NCBI GenBank assembly: GCA_902784755.1
Contig: CACZVX010000038.1
Coordinates: forward strand, 482 to 59,006
Length of the DNA: 58,525 nucleotides
Direction of reading: 5' to 3'
DNA from: an uncultured Prevotellaceae bacterium
GTDB taxonomy: Bacteria; Bacteroidota; Bacteroidia; Bacteroidales; Bacteroidaceae
This document shows positions 41,292-49,884 of the stretch, piece by piece. The position numbers and the translations under genes were made by a program. Position 1 is the stretch's first letter; each line of letters opens with the position of its first letter. Under the pieces are notes generated by a model. The model searched no databases and was not told the DNA's origin. It was given only the letters and a program-made list of their open reading frames with translations.

Positions 41292-43733
41292 ATGGAAAAT
41301 CATCAAACTGCCTTCTGGAAAGCCTGCATGTTGCTGACTCTTTTCCTGATGAATCAGGCTGCTGAAGCTCAGGTGTCGTTCGGAAAACCGTCGCTCTTCA
41401 ATGAGGGATGGCTGTTCAGCCTTTCGGATCATCCTTCAGCGAAACAGCCAGATTTCGAGGATACGGAATGGAGGCAGCTGAATCTGCCCCACGACTGGAG
41501 TTCGGAAGGGGAACTGTCACCCAAGAATGCCAGCTGCACGGGCTATCTTCCTGCCGGCATCGCCTGGTATCGAAAGCATTTTCAGTATGTTCCCTCCAAG
41601 GACTTTCCCCTCTCCTACCTCTATTTTGAGGGCGTGTATAACCGCAGCGAGGTTTATCTCAACGGTCATCTGCTGGGCAAGCGCCCAAACGGCTACATCT
41701 CTTTTATGTATGAACTGACTCCTTATCTGAAGAAGGGGGAGAATGTGTTGGCGGTGCGCGTGGATCATAGCCGGAATGCGGATTCCCGCTGGTACACAGG
41801 TTCGGGCATCTACCGTGATGTGTGGTTGGTGAAAGCCGGTGAGATGCATCTGTCGCAATGGGGAACCTCCTACCGTCTGTTGTCCGAAGAGAACGGAAAT
41901 GCGACGGTGGAAGTGACCTCGAGAATGGAGCATGCACGCGGGAAAAGCCTGCGTGGTCTTCAACTTAACGTGACGTTGCAGGATGCTGACGGGCAGACGG
42001 TGGCCACGAAGAAATCCATTATCAATGTTGTGGGTGAACGGGTCCATACCGACACGCTCACGGTGAGAAATGCCCGTTTATGGAGCGTGAAGAGACCTTA
42101 TCTGTATCGTATGAAGACCACGCTTTCAAAGCAGGGCAGACTGCTTGACGAGAATGAAGTGAAGGTGGGACTCCGCACGCTGGAGTTTGACGCCGACCAC
42201 GGATTTGCCCTCAACGGTGAATGGATGAAGGTGAAGGGCGTCTGCCTGCATCATGATGCCGGAGTGCTGGGAGCCGTTGTTCCCCGTGAAGTGTGGAGGC
42301 GTAAAATCGGTCAGCTCAAGGAGATGGGTGCCAATGCCATCCGCATGAGCCATAACCCGCAGGCTCCCGTGGTCTATGATCTTTGCGACGAACTGGGGAT
42401 GTTGGTGCTCGACGAGGCTTCCGACGAATGGGAGTTTCCCAAGCGCAAGTGGGTGGAAGGCTGGAACGTGGGCACTCCGAGCTATGACGGTACCTTCGAT
42501 TTCTTTGAAGAGTGGATTGACCGTGACGTGACCGACATGGTCCGACGCGACCGCAATCATCCCTCCGTGTTTCTGTGGAGCATAGGCAACGAGGTGGACT
42601 ATCCCAATGATCCTTATTCACACCCTATCCTCGACGGTGACGGCGCCAGCATCAACCAACCGATGTTTGGCGGCTATAAACCCGAGCAGCCTCATGCTGA
42701 GCGAATAGGCAAAATAGCGCAGCGACTGGCAGCCGACGTGAGGGCCGTGGATATCTCGCGTCCTGTGACCGGAGCCCTGGCGGGTGTGGTGATGAGCAAC
42801 CAGACAGCCTATCCCGATGCCATCGATGTGGTGGGCTACAACTACACCGAAAACCGCTACGACACGGATCACCAACTCTATCCCAAGCGCATCCTCTATG
42901 GCAGCGAGACGGGCGTAGGCTTCGATTCATGGAAGGCTGTTCGCGACAAGGAGCACATCTTCGGACAGTTCATCTGGACGGGAACCGATTACCTTGGGGA
43001 ATCAGGTCGCTGGCCGTCGAGAGGCTTGAATACGGGACTTTTGGATTTCAACAGTTTCAAGAAACCCCGTGGATGGTTCCGCGCTTCGCTGTGGAGCCCA
43101 AAGCCCGTGACCTATATCGGAACTTACAAGATACCCCAACAACCCCGTTGGCGCAACGCACTCTCTACCGATGCGCAGGACGACTGGAACTATCAGGAGG
43201 GCGACAGCATCCGCGTGGTTTGCTACACCAATGCTGCAAAGGCTCATCTGCTGTTGAACGGGAAGGAGATTGGGGAGACAAAAGCCTACGACAACCATAC
43301 GGGTGTCATCTCGTGGGATGTGCTCTATCAGCCCGGAACGCTTTGTGCCGAGGGACTGGATGCTGCAGGGAATGTAATTTCCGCCTATGCCATTCACACC
43401 GTTGGCGAAGCGGTCAACTTCCGTTTGTCGCGGCTCGATGAAAAGCAGGAAGCTGTGAGCGTGCATCAGGTACTGGTGGAACTGCTCGATGATACCGGAC
43501 ATCTGGCCACACAGGACCGCCGCGACATCGCCTGTGAGGTGTCGGGCGACGGTCTTTTTCTGGGCATGGAAAATGCCGACAACCGTGACATGAGCGGCTA
43601 CAAAAATACCCACCGCAGTGCCTACCGCGGCCGTCTGGTTGTCTACGTGCAGCGAACGGGCATTGGAGAAATACGTCTGACGTTCAAGGCTAAAGGCTTG
43701 AAAGACACCAGCTTATTCATCCCGTCCCGATAA
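41292..43733 (+). CDS. Glycoside hydrolase family 2 (beta-galactosidase-like), exported
   Basis: This 813-residue GH2 protein has a signal peptide (to about residue 27). The sugar-binding jelly-roll domain contains EDTEWRQLNLPHDWS and GVYNRSEVYLNGHLLGKRPN. An Ig-like domain is next, and then the TIM barrel. The acid/base Glu is in FLWSIGNEVDYP (about 434) and the nucleophile Glu in ILYGSETGVG (about 538). C-terminal regions resemble DUF4982 and further Ig-like domains. It probably acts in the periplasm or at the surface on beta-galactosides or related glycans; the exact sugar is not determinable. A bidirectional terminator follows at 43751. Confidence 0.92.
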   Translation: MENHQTAFWKACMLLTLFLMNQAAEAQVSFGKPSLFNEGWLFSLSDHPSAKQPDFEDTEWRQLNLPHDWSSEGELSPKNASCTGYLPAGIAWYRKHFQYVPSKDFPLSYLYFEGVYNRSEVYLNGHLLGKRPNGYISFMYELTPYLKKGENVLAVRVDHSRNADSRWYTGSGIYRDVWLVKAGEMHLSQWGTSYRLLSEENGNATVEVTSRMEHARGKSLRGLQLNVTLQDADGQTVATKKSIINVVGERVHTDTLTVRNARLWSVKRPYLYRMKTTLSKQGRLLDENEVKVGLRTLEFDADHGFALNGEWMKVKGVCLHHDAGVLGAVVPREVWRRKIGQLKEMGANAIRMSHNPQAPVVYDLCDELGMLVLDEASDEWEFPKRKWVEGWNVGTPSYDGTFDFFEEWIDRDVTDMVRRDRNHPSVFLWSIGNEVDYPNDPYSHPILDGDGASINQPMFGGYKPEQPHAERIGKIAQRLAADVRAVDISRPVTGALAGVVMSNQTAYPDAIDVVGYNYTENRYDTDHQLYPKRILYGSETGVGFDSWKAVRDKEHIFGQFIWTGTDYLGESGRWPSRGLNTGLLDFNSFKKPRGWFRASLWSPKPVTYIGTYKIPQQPRWRNALSTDAQDDWNYQEGDSIRVVCYTNAAKAHLLLNGKEIGETKAYDNHTGVISWDVLYQPGTLCAEGLDAAGNVISAYAIHTVGEAVNFRLSRLDEKQEAVSVHQVLVELLDDTGHLATQDRRDIACEVSGDGLFLGMENADNRDMSGYKNTHRSAYRGRLVVYVQRTGIGEIRLTFKAKGLKDTSLFIPSR

Positions 43734-43750
43734 CATATTTAGAGACTGAA

Positions 43751-43786
43751 GAAAAAGCCAGGGCTAAATAGTCCTGGCTTTTTCTG
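43751..43786. terminator. Bidirectional terminator after the GH2 gene
   Basis: GAAAAAGCCAGG pairs with CCTGGCTTTTTC around an 11-nt loop; A and T runs on both sides suit both directions. The convergent gene remnant ends 2 bp later. Confidence 0.85.
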
Positions 43787-43787
43787 T

Positions 43788-43955
43788 TTACTTCAAGATA
43801 ACCTTGCGGCCGTTGACGAGATTGATACCCCGTTGCGGTTTCTCCATCTTCTGACCTGCCAGATTATAAATGACCGTCTTGTCGGTTTCCGTTCCTACAT
43901 CCTGGATGCCTGTTGTGAATTCAGACGGTTTCAACTTGACGGCGTTGACAATATC
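43788..43955 (-). pseudogene. 3' remnant of a secreted protein gene with a sorting-tail-like end
   Basis: Read on minus, the last 55 codons are coding-like and end TVIYNLAGQKMEKPQRGINL then VNGRKVILK and TAA. This is the C-terminal tail motif (IYN-x-G-Q/R-K-...-G-I-...-K-V-x-x-K) of secreted Prevotella/Bacteroides proteins, similar to the BspA-like protein at 37954. No start or body of a gene continues upstream: low-complexity sequence takes over at about 43960. It is a truncated leftover. Confidence 0.7.
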
Positions 43956-44010
43956 GCTCCTTCGCTCTCACGCCCTCCCGCTCTCTCGACGTCCGAGGGG
44001 ACGAGGGAAA

Positions 44011-44246
44011 ATGAGAACACGAAATTCACAAAATAACACTGAAACAAATAGGTTGTAAACTTCCCGGTAAAACGAAATTACTTCCCTTCGGTCTGTGATA
44101 CATTTCTTATGTTCACTAAGGTACATTCACAGAAATATGTGGCGCCAAGTTTTTGTTGTAAACTCATAAATTGAAACAGCTGAAGGGTTATTTTGTGAAT
44201 TTTGTTCTCTGCATTAATGTACTTTATTTGTGAATTTTGTGTTCGG
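44011..44246. repeat. Inverted and direct copies of a CACAAAAT-type block
   Basis: A 25-nt block at 44011-44035 (GAGAACACGAAATTCACAAA and on) has a near-perfect reverse complement at 44187-44209 and a related direct copy of that at about 44224-44246. The region 43960-44287 has no supported gene. Confidence 0.6.
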
Positions 44247-44287
44247 AATAACCCTCAGTGTCACAGTGTACCATTAAATAAATCCCT

Positions 44288-44327
44288 GCTTTAGAGCCGC
44301 CCCTTATCAAGGGGCTCAAAAAGTCAT
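44288..44327. repeat. Third copy of the 40-nt hairpin module
   Basis: This copy differs from those at 36361-36400 and 39428-39467 by one base (a C to A change near the 3' end). The core is CCCCTT-ATC-AAGGGG framed by GAG...CTC. It is followed by a short GTCATC/GTTATC tract and preceded by a weak match to the ...TTAAAT module. Confidence 0.85.
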
Positions 44328-44372
44328 CGTTATCGTAAAAATTTTAATTGTCGAATTTAAATTTTTGAAGTT

Positions 44373-44510
44373 ATGAATAGTAATAAATGGAAATGGATTC
44401 AGGCTATCGGGCAAGCCGTTGTCGCCACTATCACGGCGCTGCTTACGGCCCTCACCGCTTCAGCCTGTTCACCTGGGCTAGCGCCCGCTGTTGCACTGGC
44501 TCTTGCGTAA
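44373..44510 (+). CDS. Smalltalk protein
   Basis: This 45-residue peptide, MNSNKWKWIQAIGQAVVATI continuing to ASACSPGLAPAVALALA, has the short charged start, single hydrophobic helix and small-residue Cys motif (SAC) of the Bacteroidales smalltalk family. The function is unknown; family members usually lie directly upstream of an N-acetylmuramoyl-L-alanine amidase. No amidase or HU gene is present nearby, so this is an orphan copy. Its C-terminal 19 residues are identical to the remnant at 1408-1467, 43 kb away. Confidence 0.8.
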   Translation: MNSNKWKWIQAIGQAVVATITALLTALTASACSPGLAPAVALALA

Positions 44511-44611
44511 GGCAAAAAAGAGAAAAGAAGAAATTAGCACGTTGTCCGTGAGGATCGCGTGCAATTTTGTTTTCAAAGCAAAAGTTATAAAAGTGTATAT
44601 TTCAGGGGCGT

Positions 44612-44645
44612 TTTGCATCGTTATTGAAAAAAAATCGTATTTTTG
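44612..44645 (+). promoter_or_regulatory. Promoter for the thioredoxin-like gene
   Basis: TTTG at 44612-44615 and TATTTTTG at 44638-44645, 22 nt apart. It lies inside the longest ORF, so the start is downstream at 44681. Confidence 0.6.
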
Positions 44646-44680
44646 CATCAGAATTTATTTGTGGAAAATATTATCAACGA

Positions 44681-45214
44681 ATGAATATGATAAAGATGAT
44701 GGAAATGAAAAGGATGATCACCGTCTGTTTGATGAGTGCTCTTGTCACAATGGCAACGTATGCACAGACGCCGCTGAAAAAGGTGTATGACGAAACAATT
44801 AATCCTTTTGAACAGATCGACCAGGCGGTGGCAAAGGCTAAAGCTTCGGGGAAATACGTGATTTGTCAGGTGGGCGGAAACTGGTGTCCGTGGTGCCTGC
44901 GCTTTGCCGACTACATCTCGAAAGACGACTCCATCATGGCGCTGATTAACGAGAACTTTGAATATATTCACGTGAACTATCATCCGGGAAAAGCCCGTCG
45001 CGAGGAGAACAAGGAACAGGCCGAAAAACTGATGGCTCGCCTGAATTATCCTGGCAGATTCGGCTTCCCCGTCTTTGTTATTCTGAATGAAAACGGACAA
45101 GTGATTCATATTCAGGATTCGGGTCTGCTGGAGGAAGGCGAAAGCTACAATAAGAATAAGGTGATGGGGTTCTTTGCCAACTGGACGCCCAAGGCTGTGA
45201 AGAATCTCAAATAG
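44681..45214 (+). CDS. Thioredoxin-like protein with WCPWC motif, exported
   Basis: This protein of about 177 residues has an N-terminal signal region (MKRMITVCLMSALVTMATYA) and a thioredoxin fold. The redox motif GGNWCPWCLRF lies near residue 67, and RFGFPVFVILNENGQVI contains the cis-Pro. It belongs to the thioredoxin_7/DUF255-like group of periplasmic disulfide or thiol proteins. Start at 44681 because the promoter at 44612-44645 excludes the longer frame; a start at MKRMITV (44708) would also leave a good signal peptide. An FMN reductase follows after 50 bp, suggesting a redox pair. Confidence 0.8.
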   Translation: MNMIKMMEMKRMITVCLMSALVTMATYAQTPLKKVYDETINPFEQIDQAVAKAKASGKYVICQVGGNWCPWCLRFADYISKDDSIMALINENFEYIHVNYHPGKARREENKEQAEKLMARLNYPGRFGFPVFVILNENGQVIHIQDSGLLEEGESYNKNKVMGFFANWTPKAVKNLK

Positions 45215-45264
45215 TATTCCGCACCGGATTATTTAAATACTATAACCATATAAATCGATATACC

Positions 45265-46029
45265 ATGAACAGACGAGATTTCATTAAACGTGCCGGCACC
45301 GCAACAATGGCCGCTGCCATTATGAATCCCACGGAATTGCTGGCAAAAACGGAAGGGAACATGAACGACATTGAAATACAACCCGAAACAAAAAATGTGG
45401 GAGAGGTTTCAAGTGCAAAGAAGGTGCTCTTGATCAACGGCTCTCCAAGGAGAAACGGCAACACGGCCACGGCCCTGCAGGAAGTGGCCAAGGCGCTCAA
45501 CGCTCAGGGCATTGAGACGGAAATCGCATGGATTGGCAACAAGCCCGTAAGGGGCTGCATTGCCTGTGGCTCATGCAAGCGGAAAGGTGACGGAAAGTGT
45601 GTCTTTGACGATGATATCTGTAACCCGATGATTGAGAAGATGAACAAGGCTGACGGTCTGGTCGTAGGTGCACCGGTGTATTACGGGGTTCCCGCAGGCC
45701 AGATTCTCTCTCTCATCCAGCGCATGCTCTTTGCAGGGGCGCAAGTGCAGAACAAGCCTGTGGCCGCCGTCTCGATATGCCGCCGGGGAGGTGCCTCTGC
45801 TGCCTTCCAGACGCTCACCATGCCTTTCCAGATGATGAACATGCCCGTGGCTACTTCGCAGTACTGGAACATTGCCTACGGTATGAATCCGGGAGAGGTG
45901 GCGAAGGACGCCGAGGGTATGCAGACGATGCGGACGATGGCCAACAATATGGCCTGGATGCTGAAGTCGCTGAAACGGGAGGAATGCCCGGCCCGTGAAA
46001 GACCGCAGGGCACTAACTTCATCAGATAA
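45265..46029 (+). CDS. NADPH-dependent FMN reductase-like flavoprotein with Tat-like signal
   Basis: This 254-residue flavodoxin-fold protein has VLLINGSPRRNGNTATALQE, a Cys cluster GCIACGSCKRKGDGKC and GAPVYYGVPAGQILSLIQRM, all typical of iron-sulfur flavoprotein/NADPH-FMN reductase relatives. The N-terminus NRRDFIKRAGTATMAAAIMN has a twin-arginine pattern followed by a hydrophobic stretch, unusual for this family and consistent with Tat export of a prefolded flavoprotein. It sits between the thioredoxin-like gene and a transporter, all on plus. Confidence 0.85.
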   Translation: MNRRDFIKRAGTATMAAAIMNPTELLAKTEGNMNDIEIQPETKNVGEVSSAKKVLLINGSPRRNGNTATALQEVAKALNAQGIETEIAWIGNKPVRGCIACGSCKRKGDGKCVFDDDICNPMIEKMNKADGLVVGAPVYYGVPAGQILSLIQRMLFAGAQVQNKPVAAVSICRRGGASAAFQTLTMPFQMMNMPVATSQYWNIAYGMNPGEVAKDAEGMQTMRTMANNMAWMLKSLKREECPARERPQGTNFIR

Positions 46030-46070
46030 GCGTGTTTTACGCTCAAAGTCTGAGATGCTGATGATAAAGG

Positions 46071-47735
46071 ATGGAGTGGATTAACAGCTTGCTCTTCGAA
46101 CAGTCACCGATGCAGACGGTAATCATTCTCTCGGCGATCTGTGCTGTGGGACTTGCCCTTGGCAAGCTCCGCGTGATGGGTGTTTCGCTCGGAATTGCCT
46201 TCGTCTTCTTCATCGGAATCCTTGCAGGGCATCTCGGGCTGGAAGTGAACCCGGCCATGCTCGACTATTCGCAGAGTTTCGGACTGATTCTCTTTGTGTA
46301 TGTGCTGGGACTCAGCGTGGGACCGGGCTTCTTCGGTTCGCTCGCACATGAAGGAGGTGCGATGAACCTCTGGTGTCTGGCCGTGATACTGCTGGGAACG
46401 GGCATGGCCTTGGCGCTATGTCCTGTAACGGGCATCTCTTTGCCTGACATGGCGGGCATCCTTTGCGGTGCCACCACCAATACGCCTGCCCTGGGTGCTG
46501 CCCAGCAGACGCTCTCACAAATGAACCTGTCCCATGAGGGGGCGGCCTTGGGCTGCGCGGTGACCTATCCTTTAGGAGCAGTGGGCGTGATTCTCGCCAT
46601 TGCCCTCATGCGCAAACTGTTTGTGAAGGATTCTGATTTGGCTGTCAGGCGTCAACATCCGGAAAAGGAGACTTATATCGCCCGTTTTAATGCGGTGAAT
46701 CCTGCCATCAACGGAAAGACGATTGCGGAAATCGTCCAGATGACGCATTTCAAATATATCGTTTCGAGAATGTGGCGGAAAGGGGAAGTAATCGTTCCGA
46801 AGTCGTCTTCTGTGATTATGCTGGGCGACCGCCTGATGGTGGTGACGACGAGAGACGAGGCCGATTCGCTGGAGCTTCTTTTCGGAGAGCGCATCAAGGA
46901 CGAGAACTGGAACCGTGAGGAGGTGGACTGGAATGCCATCGACTCGAAGGTGGAGAGCCGGGTCATCGTGCTCACGCGTCCGCTGCTCAACGGCAAGCTG
47001 CTGGGCGACCTGCAACTCAGGAAACTGTACAAGGTAAATGTGAGCAGAATAACCCGCGGCGACGTGAAACTGCTGGCCACTCCCGATTTGCGACTGCAAT
47101 ATGGCGACCGTCTGCACGTGGTGGGCGATCATGAGGCCGTGAACCATGTGGAGGCTTTTCTGGGCAATGCCGTACAGAGTCTGAACGAGCCTAATCTGGC
47201 TGCCATTTTCATCGGTATCATTCTCGGACTGGCATTGGGGGCCATTCCCCTTAGATTCCCAGGCATGAGCATCCCCGTGAAACTGGGCATTGCCGGCGGT
47301 CCGATCATCGTGGGTATCCTCGTGGGTGCCTTCGGTCCCCGTTTCCATCTCATCACCTATACCACCCGTTCGGCTTCCCTGATGCTGAGGAAGTTGGGGC
47401 TCTCGCTCTATCTGGCATGTCTGGGGCTGGAAAGCGGTGCCCATTTCTTTGAGACGGTGGTGCGTCCTGAAGGACTGATGTGGGTGGGCGTAGGATTTCT
47501 GCTGACCATTGTTCCCGTCTTGATCGTAGGTCTGACAGCCCTGAAGATGAAGAAATATGACTACGGAACCATTTGCGGCATTCTCTGCGGTTCGATGGCA
47601 AATCCGATGGCACTGGCCTATGCCAACGACACGATCAAGGGAGACACCAGTTCGGTGAGCTATGCAACGGTCTATCCGCTGGGAATGTTCCTCCGTGTGA
47701 TTATCGTACAGATGATGCTGATGTTCCTGCTTTAG
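46071..47735 (+). CDS. AspT/YidE-type putative transporter with RCK-C domains
   Basis: This 554-residue inner-membrane protein has two halves of AspT/YidE-YbjL membrane repeats (LGKLRVMGVSLGIAFVFFIG, LGLSVGPGFFGSL, GILCGATTNTPALGAAQQTL; and LGLALGAIPLRFPGMSIPVK, GGPIIVGILVGAFGPRF, GTICGILCGSMANPMALAYA). Two TrkA-C/RCK-C domains lie between (about 195-370; GDRLMVVTTRDEADSLELLF and GDRLHVVGDHEAVNHVEAFL). Members are anion or amino-acid exchangers; the substrate here is unknown. Confidence 0.88.
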   Translation: MEWINSLLFEQSPMQTVIILSAICAVGLALGKLRVMGVSLGIAFVFFIGILAGHLGLEVNPAMLDYSQSFGLILFVYVLGLSVGPGFFGSLAHEGGAMNLWCLAVILLGTGMALALCPVTGISLPDMAGILCGATTNTPALGAAQQTLSQMNLSHEGAALGCAVTYPLGAVGVILAIALMRKLFVKDSDLAVRRQHPEKETYIARFNAVNPAINGKTIAEIVQMTHFKYIVSRMWRKGEVIVPKSSSVIMLGDRLMVVTTRDEADSLELLFGERIKDENWNREEVDWNAIDSKVESRVIVLTRPLLNGKLLGDLQLRKLYKVNVSRITRGDVKLLATPDLRLQYGDRLHVVGDHEAVNHVEAFLGNAVQSLNEPNLAAIFIGIILGLALGAIPLRFPGMSIPVKLGIAGGPIIVGILVGAFGPRFHLITYTTRSASLMLRKLGLSLYLACLGLESGAHFFETVVRPEGLMWVGVGFLLTIVPVLIVGLTALKMKKYDYGTICGILCGSMANPMALAYANDTIKGDTSSVSYATVYPLGMFLRVIIVQMMLMFLL

Positions 47736-47810
47736 GAACTCCCCTCCTTTTAAGATAACAGCATCACAAAGACGGAGATAATGGTCGCTACCAAATTGAA
47801 TCGTAAGAAT

Positions 47811-48335
47811 ATGAAAGAAATCAATTACAAAGACATGAAGTTCAATCCATTCAACCTGATTGGTGGTGAATGGATGCTGGTGACTGCAGGCAATGAGCAG
47901 TCGGGATGCAACACCATGACGGCCTCGTGGGGACATCTGGGATGCCTATGGGGGAACAACGACCCCACGGCGGTGATTTACCTGCGCCCATCGCGCTACA
48001 CGAAGAAGTTTGTGGACGAAGAGAAGTATTTCACCCTCTGCGTAATGGATAAATCGTTCAAGAAGCAGATGGCATACCTCGGGAGTGCCTCCGGGCGTGA
48101 CGAGGACAAGATTGCAAAAACCGGACTCACTCCCGTCTATGCTGACCACACGGTCTATTTCAAGGAAGCCAAACTCGTGCTGGTCTGCAAAAAAGTCTTT
48201 GCACAAGAACTGAAGGAGAGCAGTTTTTTCTATCAGGAGACCATCGACAAAAGCTATCCGCTTCGCGATTTCCACACGATGTATGTCGGTAAGATAGAGA
48301 AGGTGCTTGTAAGGGATGACGAGTTCCTCGGATAA
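47811..48335 (+). CDS. Flavin reductase family protein
   Basis: This protein of about 174 residues has the split-barrel flavin reductase-like fold: FNLIGGEWMLVTAGN, TASWGHLGCLWG, VIYLRPSRYTKKFVDEEKYF and LCVMDKSFKKQMAYLGSASG. It would reduce or bind FMN, perhaps supplying the neighbouring FMN protein, though that link is inference. Start at MKEINYKDMKFN (47811); the ATG 30 bp upstream has a weaker N-terminus. Confidence 0.85.
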   Translation: MKEINYKDMKFNPFNLIGGEWMLVTAGNEQSGCNTMTASWGHLGCLWGNNDPTAVIYLRPSRYTKKFVDEEKYFTLCVMDKSFKKQMAYLGSASGRDEDKIAKTGLTPVYADHTVYFKEAKLVLVCKKVFAQELKESSFFYQETIDKSYPLRDFHTMYVGKIEKVLVRDDEFLG

Positions 48336-48395
48336 TTCACAGACAAAAATAGGATCAAGAGGGAGCAGGCCGCTGCCTCTGTCTTCATACCAGTA

Positions 48396-49763
48396 ATGAT
48401 CAACGACTCAAAAAGCAAACGGTGGACTACCCTATTCATGGTGTCATTCATCATGATGATGGGCTATGTGTTCTGGGATGTGGTGTCACCACTCTCCACA
48501 ACGCTCAAGGCTCCTATTGCCGAAGGCGGAATGGGATGGACATCGGCGGAATACGGCTTTTTTGCCGGTTCCTACAGTATCTTCAACATCTTCCTGCTGA
48601 TGCTCTTCTTCGGGGGGATTATCCTCGACAAGACGGGCATCCGCTTCACGGGTATTCTGGCTACGGGACTGATGTTGGGAGGCGCTGCCGTGAACTGGTA
48701 TGCCATCAACGCCATTTCACCTCTCGTTCAGGCAGAGACGGGATTCACGCTCTTCGGACTGATTCCACAGCCTGTCAAACTGCAGGTGCTCGTCTCTTCG
48801 TTGGGCTTCGGACTGTTTGGTGTGGGCTGCGACATCACGGGCATCACCATCTCGAAGATAGTGACGAAATGGTTCACGGGATACGAGCTGGCCTCCGCCA
48901 TGGGAATTCAGGTATCAATGGCCCGCCTGGGAACGGCAAGCGCCATCAGTTTCAGTCCCGTGATTGCAGAGGTAGCAGGCCTGTCTGCCCCCTTCCTGGT
49001 GGGAACCATCCTGCTGCTGATCGGATTTGTGACCTTCCTTTCCTACACCCTGATGGACAAGAAGTTTGACAAGGAACGGGAGGCTCTAAGACAAGAAGTC
49101 AAGAAGGAGGAGGACAATTTCTCCTTCCGTGATTTCATGACCGTCTTGCGCAATCCCGGATTCTGGCTGATTGCCTTCCTCTGCGTCTTTTTCTATAGCA
49201 GCATCCGTCCGTTCCTGAAGTTCGCGAGCGATCTGCTGGTTCATAAATACATGATCAGCGAGGTGACAGCCGGTTGGATCGTCTCCCTACTCCCCTATGG
49301 CACCATTGTGCTCACCCCGTTCTTCGGCAATCTCTACGACAGAATCGGAAAAGGTGCCACGCTGATGCTGATTGGCTGTACGCTGGTGACCGTTTGTCAC
49401 CTCTGCCTAGCCCTTCCCATTATTCAGCAGACATGGTTTGCCTCCATCATCATGATATTGCTCGGCGTGAGTTTCTCCCTGGTACCCAGTGCCATGTGGC
49501 CCAGTGTACCCAAGATTGTGCCGCTGAAACAATTAGGCACGGCTTACTCGATCATCTATTATGTACAAAATATCGGACTTATGCTGGTGCCGATGTGGAT
49601 AGGAAACCTCATTGGCGACTATACCGCAGCCGACGGAAAAGTGGATTTCACCGTGCCGATGCTGGTATTCATGCTCTTCGGCGTCATCTCCATCCTCATT
49701 GCTTTTGCCCTAAAATTCATGGACGGGAAGAAGCAATACAGGCTTGAGAACAACAAACGTTGA
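48396..49763 (+). CDS. Major facilitator superfamily transporter
   Basis: This 455-residue membrane protein with about 12 hydrophobic helices fits the MFS. It starts RWTTLFMVSFIMMMGYVFWD and has GGIILDKTGIRFTGILATGL (loop 2-3 motif region) and a second-half counterpart, TPFFGNLYDRIGKGATLMLI. A charged cytoplasmic loop (YTLMDKKFDKEREALRQEVK) separates the halves. The substrate is unknown; sugar-acid or nitrate/oxalate-type porters are possible. The neighbouring pectate lyase would make a uronate porter attractive, but nothing in the sequence fixes this. Confidence 0.85.
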   Translation: MINDSKSKRWTTLFMVSFIMMMGYVFWDVVSPLSTTLKAPIAEGGMGWTSAEYGFFAGSYSIFNIFLLMLFFGGIILDKTGIRFTGILATGLMLGGAAVNWYAINAISPLVQAETGFTLFGLIPQPVKLQVLVSSLGFGLFGVGCDITGITISKIVTKWFTGYELASAMGIQVSMARLGTASAISFSPVIAEVAGLSAPFLVGTILLLIGFVTFLSYTLMDKKFDKEREALRQEVKKEEDNFSFRDFMTVLRNPGFWLIAFLCVFFYSSIRPFLKFASDLLVHKYMISEVTAGWIVSLLPYGTIVLTPFFGNLYDRIGKGATLMLIGCTLVTVCHLCLALPIIQQTWFASIIMILLGVSFSLVPSAMWPSVPKIVPLKQLGTAYSIIYYVQNIGLMLVPMWIGNLIGDYTAADGKVDFTVPMLVFMLFGVISILIAFALKFMDGKKQYRLENNKR

Positions 49764-49884
49764 GCAAAAAACATGACATTTCCGGAAAAAATCTGCCAGC
49801 TTTGTCATTACATTTTCGATAGTCGGGCAGTCATAAGAATGTAGATTGCAAAATATAAACATCATCAGTAATCATTTCAGAATT

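Noticed and set aside
43833-44058. Small plus-strand ORFs at 43833 and 43870
   Set aside because: They are antisense to the sorting-tail remnant and run into low-complexity sequence.
44491-44790. 99-residue ORF starting MHWLLRKAK
   Set aside because: It is the smalltalk 3' end in another frame and overlaps the real thioredoxin-like gene.
46572-47936. 454-residue minus-strand ORF opposite the AspT-type transporter
   Set aside because: His/Gln-rich antisense shadow of a well-supported transporter and flavin reductase start.
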